Shown here piece by piece: positions 5,974 to 12,502 of a stretch of 15,045 nt of DNA. The DNA lies in the NCBI GenBank assembly GCA_023405875.1, contig JAEXXN010000360.1, positions 1 to 15,045 on the forward strand, in the 5' to 3' direction. Below the pieces are notes generated by a model. It ran no database searches and was not told the DNA's origin. It saw only the letters and a list, made by a program, of their open reading frames with translations. The translations under genes were made by a program, and so were the position numbers. Each line of letters opens with the position of its first letter. The first letter of the stretch is position 1. Origin of the DNA: Bacillota bacterium (GTDB lineage Bacteria > Bacillota > Clostridia > Lutisporales > Lutisporaceae).

Positions 5974-7269
5974 TTAAAGTTTGATGGTCAGAATATAGCT
6001 GTCCTTTGTGCAGTTGGAAATTTCCCAGGTACTGTTCTCCGGAAGGCTTAATGCCATGCTGCCTGAGGTGAGCTCTTCCCTGCTGATATAGCGTATCACG
6101 TAATCCTCTCCGTTGCTGCCGTTAAAATATATTATCCTGTTATCCTTCAGATAATCAACATATTCCTCCAGGCATAAATCCCTGGACTTCATTATTTCCG
6201 AATGCCCGCTTCCAATATATCTGACATGCCAGGGCTCATATATAATACCTGTGATTTCAGTCTTCTCCCTCGGATATCTTATAATAAAGCCGTACCTCCA
6301 GCTGTTTTCCTCAAGCCATTTACCCTGTACGGTATTGCCGAAGCTGCTGACCAGTCCCACCCTCTCACTTATGATATCCGCGGCAAGCCCCGTCTGGTGT
6401 TCGCTTGAACCGGGTATTGCCACTACCTTGGAAGCCTCTTCCATGGCAGTCTTGCGGCTCATCTTTCTGGACAGCACACTGGTTTTGTTGTTAAAAAGGC
6501 TTGTCTGCTTGTCAAAGGTTCTGTAGGCGCTGGTTATGACCATTCCGGAAATTCCCTCGCTATAGGCTGCCTCCAGCATATAGTTGAGGTTCAGCATTGC
6601 TTCCCCGTCAAGTCTCAGGTTGACCGAGGACCTGCCTCTTGCAGGCTTGGAATAGATAAGTCCCGGAGGCGTATAATCGCGTTCCAGCGTATTTCTTTTA
6701 TTTACCAGAAGAAGGTTGTCCTTCAGAAATTCAGCTATATTGCCTTCATCAATCATCTGACTGCTTGTCCCAAGTTTTCGCAGCACCAGCTTCAGCTTGT
6801 CCGAGTTGAACTCAAAGGTGGCTTCTGCCATTGCAGAAACATTGCCGCTTCCGCCATAATGCAGCTGCGGGGCAAGGTAAATCCCATCTGCTGCAGCTTC
6901 AGCCTCCTGCCTGCATATGTATATAAACACCTTGAAGCTGTAGGGAAATATTAGCTGCATCCCTTCAGCTCCGGCTATTGTTACCGCATTTTCATCCAGC
7001 ACTATGTTTTCATCCAGTTCTTTGATGAATATACCGTACCCGCCGTCCTCCGCATAAAGAAAGCCTGTCCCAGGCATGTATGAAAAGCCAAGCCCGCTTG
7101 CAGCCGACAGCTCCGAAAGCCTTATCACCGTGGAATTGCTGTAATATTCGGGGCTTACCGTAAAGGCGGCAAGTATATCTCTTTCCCCTGTATCCGGTGA
7201 AGTATCGGCGGCTACAGCTGTGTTGAACATCAAAATTACTGCAATTAGAACTACAATTATTCTTCTCAT
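5974..7269 (-). CDS. Secreted D-Ala-D-Ala carboxypeptidase, VanY/LAS family, with N-terminal extension
   Basis: This 431-residue protein would trim the terminal D-Ala from peptidoglycan stem peptides outside the cell. Residues 1-21 are a signal peptide ending at AVAA, with no lipobox. The catalytic domain is about 190-365 and carries the LAS zinc motif SSEHQTGLAAD, with ligands His291 and Asp298, then YEPWHVRY with catalytic Glu345 and ligand His348; SAYR with Arg250 is the usual substrate-side motif. Residues about 45-135 precede the peptidase domain and look like a copper-amine-oxidase-N-like beta domain, common as a wall-associated module; that is inference. Residues about 385-431 are a short beta-rich tail. 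GGGAGG lies upstream of ATG 7269. It could be a stand-alone wall-maturation or sporulation enzyme. No vanHAX-type genes are near, so there is no sign of glycopeptide resistance. Confidence 0.92.
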   Translation of the reverse strand: MRRIIVVLIAVILMFNTAVAADTSPDTGERDILAAFTVSPEYYSNSTVIRLSELSAASGLGFSYMPGTGFLYAEDGGYGIFIKELDENIVLDENAVTIAGAEGMQLIFPYSFKVFIYICRQEAEAAADGIYLAPQLHYGGSGNVSAMAEATFEFNSDKLKLVLRKLGTSSQMIDEGNIAEFLKDNLLLVNKRNTLERDYTPPGLIYSKPARGRSSVNLRLDGEAMLNLNYMLEAAYSEGISGMVITSAYRTFDKQTSLFNNKTSVLSRKMSRKTAMEEASKVVAIPGSSEHQTGLAADIISERVGLVSSFGNTVQGKWLEENSWRYGFIIRYPREKTEITGIIYEPWHVRYIGSGHSEIMKSRDLCLEEYVDYLKDNRIIYFNGSNGEDYVIRYISREELTSGSMALSLPENSTWEISNCTKDSYILTIKL

Positions 7270-7446
7270 TATTTCCTCCCAAATATTGCATAAACCCCAT
7301 TATTTTTATATCCAGGGTGATTTTCACATATGTTGTACAGGTTCCTCCGACATGTATCCCCTATATCTCCTACTATATCAAAAACCTCGACTGTTTACTA
7401 TTGTTTTTTCCCGTAGAAAGCTGTAAGAATGCCATAATTACCAAAT

Positions 7447-7480
7447 AAAAAATCAGGCGGAGCTGCATACCCCGCCTGAA
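7447..7480 (-). terminator. Intrinsic terminator after the MFS gene
   Basis: On the minus strand TTCAGGCGG and CCGCCTGA form an eight-pair stem with an inner loop, followed by TTTTTTATTT. It starts about 15 bases past the stop codon of the MFS gene. Confidence 0.9.
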
Positions 7481-7494
7481 TAGCCTATCGAGTA

Positions 7495-8661
7495 TTATTC
7501 CATTGAATTCCCGTCACCGGCAAGCCTGTTGCTTTTCCTGAAGAAGCACACTATCAGGACCAGTGCGGCTGCCGAAACAGCGCTGCATACGGCAAAGGAT
7601 AACTGTATAGATCGGTCGGCCGTCCTTCCTATAACCAGGTTTGTAAATGCAGCCACTATGTCCATCAGCATTGCATAAGCAGATAGAATCGTAGCTCTGC
7701 CGGCAGTTGTTATGGATTTGTTCTGTATATCGGAGGAAACCGGCAATATCATTGCGTTGCAAAGCCCAATAACGGTTATCAGTACAATACTCAAAGCAGG
7801 ATTGCCGGTAAAAACCAGCAGCAAGCTGCCAAAGCAGATACCGGACGCCATTACCCCTACCGTTTTTCCCTGTCCGATACTTTTTGTTATTATATAGGAC
7901 TTTGCCGACAGCATGGAAATCAACTGTATCATCGCCATAATCACGCCGAAATACCTGACAGCTATGCCGCTTCTCTGATACTGGAGCTGGTTCAGAAATA
8001 CCGTCACCGCATGGGCTACCTCAGAAAGCAGTGCAACAGCAATGATGAACGGAAAAATCGGCCTGTTGGCAAATACCCTTTTCATGCTTCCGAAGATATC
8101 CGGCTTTTCCATATCGGCCTTTTTTACTTCCTTCAGGAACAATGCCGCTGCTACAGACAGACCGTAAGGGATTATGGTCAAGGCTGCCGTCAGGTCAAGG
8201 GAAATGGGGATTATAAAGGTGGATGCCGTTGTTGCCAGCAGGAAACCCAGGGTTGATAAGGAGTAATACCTGCCAAAGGCCCTTTCGGAGTGCTCTTTTG
8301 CCACCGAATTATATAAAAGCGCCGTATCGCAGCCGGACACTCCTGATACAGATATTGCAACAAGTACCCTTTCCAGAAGAAAAAACTCAAAGGAATGGGC
8401 CTTATAGAAAATGACCCTTGCTATAAAATTTGCAAATAATGCAGCGGTAAGAGTTTTTCTGTAGCCGAATCTGTCTGCAAACCAGCCCCAGGGTATTTCA
8501 AAAACTACCATCAGAACCATAAATATGGATTCTATCAGGAATATCTCATATATGGAAATACCTCTTGACTGCCTGTATATTGTGGCTACAGGCCCATAAA
8601 AAACAAAGCCCTGTAAAAAGGCTATTATACATAAAAACAGATAGTTTCTGTCAGCCTTCAA
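7495..8661 (-). CDS. Major facilitator superfamily exporter
   Basis: The protein is about 388 residues with roughly 12 membrane helices. MFS motif A, GWFADRFGYRKT, lies in the loop after helix 2 (about residues 59-70), and FEIPWGWFADRFG is typical of proton-driven drug or metabolite exporters. A second, motif-A-like loop, IGRTADRS, appears in the C-terminal half. I choose the TTG at 8661 as start because GGAGG lies eight bases before it. The longer frame from 8700 would add 13 residues that overlap a perfect hairpin and have no ribosome binding site. Substrate is unknown. It is divergent from an ABC-F gene, a context seen for antibiotic response genes, though the link here is inference. A terminator follows the gene. 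Confidence 0.9.
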   Translation of the reverse strand: MKADRNYLFLCIIAFLQGFVFYGPVATIYRQSRGISIYEIFLIESIFMVLMVVFEIPWGWFADRFGYRKTLTAALFANFIARVIFYKAHSFEFFLLERVLVAISVSGVSGCDTALLYNSVAKEHSERAFGRYYSLSTLGFLLATTASTFIIPISLDLTAALTIIPYGLSVAAALFLKEVKKADMEKPDIFGSMKRVFANRPIFPFIIAVALLSEVAHAVTVFLNQLQYQRSGIAVRYFGVIMAMIQLISMLSAKSYIITKSIGQGKTVGVMASGICFGSLLLVFTGNPALSIVLITVIGLCNAMILPVSSDIQNKSITTAGRATILSAYAMLMDIVAAFTNLVIGRTADRSIQLSFAVCSAVSAAALVLIVCFFRKSNRLAGDGNSME

Positions 8662-8691
8662 AATTATACACCTCCATGAACATAAGCAAAC

Positions 8692-8714
8692 AAGCCTCAT
8701 CTGTAATGAGGCTT
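8692..8714. promoter_or_regulatory. Perfect hairpin in the MFS leader
   Basis: AAGCCTCAT (8692-8700), a five-base loop and ATGAGGCTT (8706-8714) form a nine-pair stem ending 30 bases upstream of the MFS TTG start on the minus strand. The bases after it on that strand are GTTTGC, so it is a weak terminator at best. It may act as a leader attenuator or an operator. Confidence 0.5.
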
Positions 8715-8790
8715 CAAAAGGCTATCTGCTTGTGTCCATCAAGGCATACAGATCTGAAGCATGCTGAATTCTCCCCTATATTAAATTGAC

Positions 8791-8811
8791 TTAGTAACAT
8801 AATATTATCAT
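8791..8811 (-). CDS. Putative six-codon leader peptide upstream of the MFS gene
   Basis: On the minus strand AAGGAGG is followed five bases later by ATG ATA ATA TTA TGT TAC TAA, coding for MIILCY. It lies about 130 bp upstream of the MFS start and ahead of the perfect hairpin at 8692-8714. A strong ribosome binding site serving only a tiny ORF is the layout of ribosome-mediated attenuation in antibiotic-resistance leaders. No transcript evidence is available, and the site could be coincidental. Confidence 0.35.
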   Translation of the reverse strand: MIILCY

Positions 8812-8880
8812 TTTTCCCTCCTTATTTCCATCCATTAAAAGCTGTGGACATCATTTCCTATGAATTTTATAAAATTTTTC

Positions 8881-8909
8881 TTTAAAATGCCTCGCAATTT
8901 CTATATAAT
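8881..8909 (+). promoter_or_regulatory. Promoter of the ABC-F gene
   Basis: TTTAAA (8881-8886), a 17-bp spacer and a perfect TATAAT (8904-8909) lie 45 bp upstream of the ABC-F start codon. Only the -35 deviates from consensus (four of six positions match). Confidence 0.75.
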
Positions 8910-8953
8910 CATTTATGTATGATTTACGGAATAAAACCGGAGAGGGGTCTCAA

Positions 8954-10510
8954 ATGAGTATATTAACAGTAAAAAATCTGAGTCATGGATTTGGCGACCG
9001 TGCGATATTCAACAATGTTTCCTTCAGGCTGCTGAAGGGTGAGCATATCGGGCTTATCGGAGCAAACGGAGAGGGCAAGTCCACATTTATGAATATAGTC
9101 ACCGGAAAGCTTGAGCCTGACGATGGGCAGGTGGAATGGTCAAAGCGTGTCAGAGCAGGCTATCTGGACCAGCATACTGTTCTGGAAAAGGGAATGACTA
9201 TCAGGGATGTGCTGAAAAGCGCCTACAAATATCTTTTTGATCTTGAAGCGGAAATAAATGAAATATGTGACAAAATGGCTACCGCAACACCGGAGGAGCT
9301 TGAGACGCTCCTGGAGGATATGGGAACCATGCAGGAAACCCTGGAGCACAATGATTTTTATATAATTGACTCAAAGGTTGAAGAGATTGCGCGAGGCCTC
9401 GGTTTGGCCGACATCGGCCTCGAAAAGGAGGTTCAGGAGCTGTCGGGGGGTCAGAGGACGAAGGTGCTGCTTGCAAAGCTGCTCCTGGAGAAGCCAGATA
9501 TCCTTTTATTGGACGAGCCGACCAACTATCTTGATGAAAAGCATATCGAATGGCTGAAGCGCTACCTGTTGGACTATGAAAATGCTTTCATACTTATATC
9601 CCACGACATAGCCTTCCTCAACAGCGTTATAAACCTGATCTACCACATGGAGAATCAGGAGCTTAACCGTTATGTAGGAGATTACGACAGCTTCCTCCAA
9701 GTCTATGAAGCCCGGAAGGCGCAGCTGGAAGCAGCCTACAACAAGCAGCAGCAGGAGATCTCCGAGCTTAAGGATTTTGTAAACAGAAACAAAGCAAGAG
9801 TGGCCACCAGGAACATGGCAATGTCCAGGCAGAAGAAGCTTGACAAGATGGAGGTAATAGAGCTGGCCAAGGAAAAACCGAAGCCGGAGTTCCATTTCAA
9901 GGAAGCCCGCACCTCAGGCAAGCTGGTTTTTGAGACCACCGGGCTGGTAATAGGCTATGAGGAGCCGCTGTCCAAGCCCCTGAACCTCAGAATGGAGAGA
10001 GGCCAGAAAATAGCCCTTGTAGGTGCCAACGGCCTTGGAAAGACCACTCTGCTCAAGAGTATACTGGGTGAGCTGCAGCCGGTCTCCGGCAGCGTCGAGC
10101 TGGGAGATTACCTGCATATCGGATATTTTGAGCAGGAAATAAAGGAAGCCAACTACAACACCTGTATAGAAGAGGTCTGGAAGGACTTCCCCTCCTTCAG
10201 CCAGTATGAGGTGCGTTCAGCCCTGGCAAAGTGCGGCCTTACCACCAAGCATATCGAAAGCAAAATAGTTGTGCTTAGCGGAGGCGAGCAGGCCAAGGTA
10301 AGGCTGTGCAAGCTTATAAACAAGGAAACCAACTTCCTGGTCCTTGACGAGCCCACCAACCATCTGGACGTGGATGCCAAGGAAGAGCTTAAGCGTGCCC
10401 TTAAGGAATACGGCGGCAACATGCTTCTCATATGCCATGAGCCGGAATTTTACAATGACATTGTAAGTGAAGTGTGGAACTGCGAGAATTGGACTACAAA
10501 AATAGTGTAG
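8954..10510 (+). CDS. ABC-F family ATPase (ribosome-associated)
   Basis: ABC-F proteins are soluble tandem ATPases that bind the ribosomal E site; some rescue stalled ribosomes or give antibiotic resistance. The protein has 518 residues and no membrane segment. Domain 1 has Walker A GANGEGKS (36-43), signature LSGGQR (163-168), Walker B LLLDEPTNYLD (184-194) and ISHD. The PtIM linker, about 240-310, is charged and helical. Domain 2 has Walker A GANGLGKT (357-364), LSGGEQ (441-446), LVLDEPTNHLD (462-472) and ICHE in place of the usual SHD. The length and linker resemble the YkpA/YbiT subgroup rather than known resistance determinants such as VmlR, but that is judgement by eye. ATG 8954 is chosen because GGAGAGG precedes it; an in-frame ATG at 8915 overlaps the promoter region. 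It is divergent from the MFS gene. Confidence 0.93.
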   Translation: MSILTVKNLSHGFGDRAIFNNVSFRLLKGEHIGLIGANGEGKSTFMNIVTGKLEPDDGQVEWSKRVRAGYLDQHTVLEKGMTIRDVLKSAYKYLFDLEAEINEICDKMATATPEELETLLEDMGTMQETLEHNDFYIIDSKVEEIARGLGLADIGLEKEVQELSGGQRTKVLLAKLLLEKPDILLLDEPTNYLDEKHIEWLKRYLLDYENAFILISHDIAFLNSVINLIYHMENQELNRYVGDYDSFLQVYEARKAQLEAAYNKQQQEISELKDFVNRNKARVATRNMAMSRQKKLDKMEVIELAKEKPKPEFHFKEARTSGKLVFETTGLVIGYEEPLSKPLNLRMERGQKIALVGANGLGKTTLLKSILGELQPVSGSVELGDYLHIGYFEQEIKEANYNTCIEEVWKDFPSFSQYEVRSALAKCGLTTKHIESKIVVLSGGEQAKVRLCKLINKETNFLVLDEPTNHLDVDAKEELKRALKEYGGNMLLICHEPEFYNDIVSEVWNCENWTTKIV

Positions 10511-10634
10511 GATAAACAAAGATAATACAAATATTATTGTCGGAGCCATTACAGACAATTAATAAAGCTGTATGGATCCGGCAATAACTATTCCCTGGCT
10601 AATAATCATAAATTCTGCCACAATGCTTCTGATT

Positions 10635-10997
10635 TCATTTTTCTTTTCCTCTTTCCCTCTTTTTTACCGGATAACCTCTGGTATCCATAAGCTTTACTAT
10701 GACAAGATACAATATTGAAATTCCTACACCGGTAAATGCGCACCACATTGCTAAAACAGGATTATCTCGTGCGTTCAAAATCAATATGCCTGAAGCAAAT
10801 ATTGCTAAGATAGCAAATTCAAAAATAAAGTACCACATATAGTTGTTTCTAATAAATAAAACAACTATATAAATTAATGGCAAAATCACAAATTGAGGCT
10901 GCCAGTAATTTGTTATATCTCCTATCAATATGGCTAACGAACCTAGCAACATAAGAACAATCGTAGACCATTTATTACCAATTATATTTTTAAACAT
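10635..10997 (-). CDS. Small integral membrane protein of unknown function
   Basis: The protein has about 120 residues and four membrane helices, at roughly 10-30, 35-50, 55-75 and 85-105, and a basic tail, VKKRERGKEK, probably cytoplasmic. I do not recognise a family. Two ATG codons fit. ATG 11003 directly abuts the AGGGGGG ribosome site, while ATG 10997 lies six bases after it and is preferred. The gene is visibly richer in A+T than asd, the ABC-F gene or the kinase gene, and has no partner gene on its strand, so it may be a recently acquired or fast-evolving gene. No promoter or terminator is obvious. Confidence 0.7.
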   Translation of the reverse strand: MFKNIIGNKWSTIVLMLLGSLAILIGDITNYWQPQFVILPLIYIVVLFIRNNYMWYFIFEFAILAIFASGILILNARDNPVLAMWCAFTGVGISILYLVIVKLMDTRGYPVKKRERGKEK

Positions 10998-11162
10998 ATC
11001 CATCCCCCCTTATCTATGTTGTTTCGTCAGTTGTCGAGAGTTCAATCATCAAGTGCCATTGAAAGATTCTATTGGTATGGACATCTACACAAACTATAAC
11101 ATATTTCTTTAATTTTAAAAGGCCTGTAAAAGGTAAAAAACGTAATATCATATAATTATATG

Positions 11163-11191
11163 TTGACTTGAATAAAAATCCATGATACTAT
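11163..11191 (+). promoter_or_regulatory. Promoter of the trpP leader
   Basis: TTGACT (11163-11168), a 17-bp spacer and TACTAT (11186-11191) lie about 28 bp upstream of the first recognisable T-box leader bases. A perfect palindrome, CATATAATTATATG (11149-11162), abuts the -35 box and might be an operator, or simply part of an AT-rich stretch. Confidence 0.75.
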
Positions 11192-11219
11192 CTAAAGAAA
11201 TATTAAATTATTAAATCCA

Positions 11220-11497
11220 ATGAGCAAGAGTAGTACCTGCGATATTGAGTTCTCAGCGAGCCGGGAATAGTGTAAGCCCGGTAACAGGATATGCAGCGAA
11301 TGGACTTGTGAGGAGCGAGGCGAACCTTCCGTTATCCCGGAAAAATTAGCCGTAACCGGCAGATCTCCGTTAAAGGATCAGGATATCGAGTTATACCATA
11401 TACTCCGTATCTGTTGAGAGAGACAAGTTTTTGTCTAAGCTGGGTGGTACCGCGGAAATATACCTTCCGTCCCTTTATAGGGATGGAAGGTTTTTTA
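11220..11497 (+). promoter_or_regulatory. Tryptophan T-box leader (tRNA-sensing riboswitch)
   Basis: T-box leaders bind uncharged tRNA to let transcription continue. Stem I is recognisable from the AGTAGT motif near 11229, the distal GAGCCGGG ... AGCCCGG stem (about 11258-11281) and the specifier region GCGAATGGAC, in which TGG (11301-11303) is a tryptophan codon following GAA, as usual. The conserved T-box core GGTGGTACCGCGG spans 11443-11455; its UGGU (11445-11448) would pair with the tRNA acceptor end. CGTCCC (11468-11473) can pair either in the antiterminator or in the terminator stem. The specifier agrees with the downstream TrpP-type transporter gene. The leader would allow trpP expression only when charged tRNA-Trp is scarce. 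Confidence 0.95.
11463..11497 (+). terminator. T-box terminator
   Basis: CCTTCCGTCCC, a TTTAT loop and AGGGATGGAAGG form a long stem, followed by TTTTTTAT. This is the OFF structure of the T-box leader and competes with the antiterminator. Confidence 0.92.
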
Positions 11498-11553
11498 TAA
11501 CGAATAGGAAAGTAAAAATTACCTTAGTGTACTACTTTCCGTAAATGAGTTTC

Positions 11554-11600
11554 AAAAAAGGCTTCCTTGGTTGTTAAATACTTTGATGGAAGCCTTTTTT
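11554..11600 (+). terminator. Second intrinsic terminator between the T-box and trpP
   Basis: AAAAAAGGCTTCC (11554-11566) is the exact inverse of GGAAGCCTTTTTT (11588-11600), giving a stem of seven G/C-containing pairs extended by an A/T tract and ending in a T-run, with a 21-base loop. It lies after the T-box terminator and about 100 bp before trpP, so transcripts passing the T-box would meet a second stop. A weaker hairpin, GGAAAGTA (11507-11514) with TACTTTCC (11533-11540), precedes it. Confidence 0.8.
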
Positions 11601-11619
11601 ATTTTATTCGGGAGGTGAA

Positions 11620-11673
11620 GTGCAATGCTGTGAACTGAATTCTTTTTCCACATTATCAACAATAAAAAAATAA
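11620..11673 (+). CDS. Putative 17-residue leader ORF upstream of trpP
   Basis: GGGAGGTG (11610-11617), the strongest ribosome binding site in this leader, is followed by GTG at 11620 and an open frame of 17 codons ending TAA at 11673. The frame has no Trp codon and reads MQCCELNSFSTLSTIKK. In another frame the same site serves ATG CTG TGA (11625-11633). It lies between the second terminator and trpP, whose own ribosome site (AGAGAGAG) is weaker. It could be a translated leader, or a relic of a lost gene start. Confidence 0.35.
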   Translation: MQCCELNSFSTLSTIKK

Positions 11674-11697
11674 TTAATAGAAAGAGAGAGATCAATT

Positions 11698-12228
11698 ATG
11701 AATTTGAGAAAAAACATCCTTATAGCATTGCTGCTTTCCATAGGCTATATACTTCACCAGGTAGTACCCGGAACAATCGGCAGCATGAAGTTTGACCTTA
11801 TGCTTTCCTTTATATTCGTCGCCCTTTTCATAAGCAGGGATTTTAAAAGCACATTGCTCACCGCCCTTCTCGGGGGCTTTATAACTGCGCTGACAACCAC
11901 CTTCCCTGGAGGTCAGATACCTAATATAATCGACAAGCTGGTGACATGCATCTCTGTATATGTAATGCTGAAGCTTTTGGACAATATGAAATTCAAACAG
12001 TTGTCCACAGGCATAATCGCATTTGCAGGCACAATAATAAGCGGCACCACCTTCCTGTATTCCGCACTGCTCCTGGTAGGGCTGCCGGCACCATTTTCAG
12101 TGCTCTTCGCCGGAATAGTGCTGCCGACGGCAGTGACCAACGTATTTGTGACACTTGTGGTCTATAACACCGTGAAGCTTGCCATAAAGGCAACAGGGGT
12201 CAAGTTTGTGCAGAGCAAAGAAATGTAG
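11698..12228 (+). CDS. trpP: TrpP-type tryptophan transporter
   Basis: The protein is 176 residues with six membrane helices (roughly 8-25, 32-48, 53-70, 78-95, 103-127 and 134-160) and almost no soluble parts. Size and topology match the TrpP/YhaG family, small membrane proteins for tryptophan uptake that resemble ECF S-components. Identification rests on the upstream Trp T-box as much as on the protein: a TGG specifier and a transporter of this size point strongly to tryptophan. If it is an ECF-type S-component it would need the shared EcfAAT energising module, which is not in this window. ATG 11698 is preceded by AGAAAGAGAGAG. A foldback element follows the gene, which is convergent with the kinase gene. 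Confidence 0.85.
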   Translation: MNLRKNILIALLLSIGYILHQVVPGTIGSMKFDLMLSFIFVALFISRDFKSTLLTALLGGFITALTTTFPGGQIPNIIDKLVTCISVYVMLKLLDNMKFKQLSTGIIAFAGTIISGTTFLYSALLLVGLPAPFSVLFAGIVLPTAVTNVFVTLVVYNTVKLAIKATGVKFVQSKEM

Positions 12229-12262
12229 TTGGGCGGAGCGGTAAATATATAGTTGGTTTAAT

Positions 12263-12478
12263 GAGGCAATAACAATTCATATCGAATCGCACAAAATAAG
12301 CTTTGGACAGTATTAGAGCTTGATGGACCGGAAAATCCTAGCGCTCATAATCCGACGTCCTGTCGGTATGAGCTGGCTTCGCGTCCTTGCTCAGCCCACG
12401 GATTTTCCGGTCCATCTTCACTCTATACTGTTAGCCAAAGCTTATTAAGTGCTCCCTGATATGAATTGCTATTGCCTC
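12263..12478. repeat. 216-bp imperfect foldback element between convergent genes
   Basis: The outermost 21 bases of each end (12263-12283 and 12458-12478) match as inverted copies at 20 of 21 positions. Further inward, AATAAGCTTTGG (12295-12306) matches CCAAAGCTTATT (12435-12446). GATGGACCGGAAAATCC (12322-12338) is an exact inverse of 12400-12416. At the centre CTCATA and CCGAC (12344-12349, 12352-12356) match GTCGG and TATGAG (12362-12366, 12367-12372). Almost the whole element can fold into one long stem. It begins 34 bp after the trpP stop and ends 24 bp before the kinase stop, so it may also act as a two-way transcription stop. Confidence 0.85.
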
Positions 12479-12502
12479 TTCTATACTATGTACATTCTTT
12501 AT

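Noticed and set aside
7010..7327. 105-residue minus-strand frame starting at GTG 7327
   Set aside because: It overlaps the signal-peptide end of the carboxypeptidase gene in another frame, and its sequence lacks any domain sense.
8662..8700. Longer ATG start for the MFS gene
   Set aside because: The extra 13 residues would be encoded by the hairpin and the ribosome binding site itself; GGAGG fits the TTG at 8661.
8742..8764. CAGATCTG-centred imperfect palindrome upstream of the MFS gene
   Set aside because: The exact core is only eight bases and the flanks match poorly; not enough to call an operator.
12263..12478. Invertible promoter segment flanked by inverted repeats
   Set aside because: The symmetry continues through the whole element instead of being limited to the ends, no recombinase gene is nearby, and no promoter pointing at a gene was seen inside.
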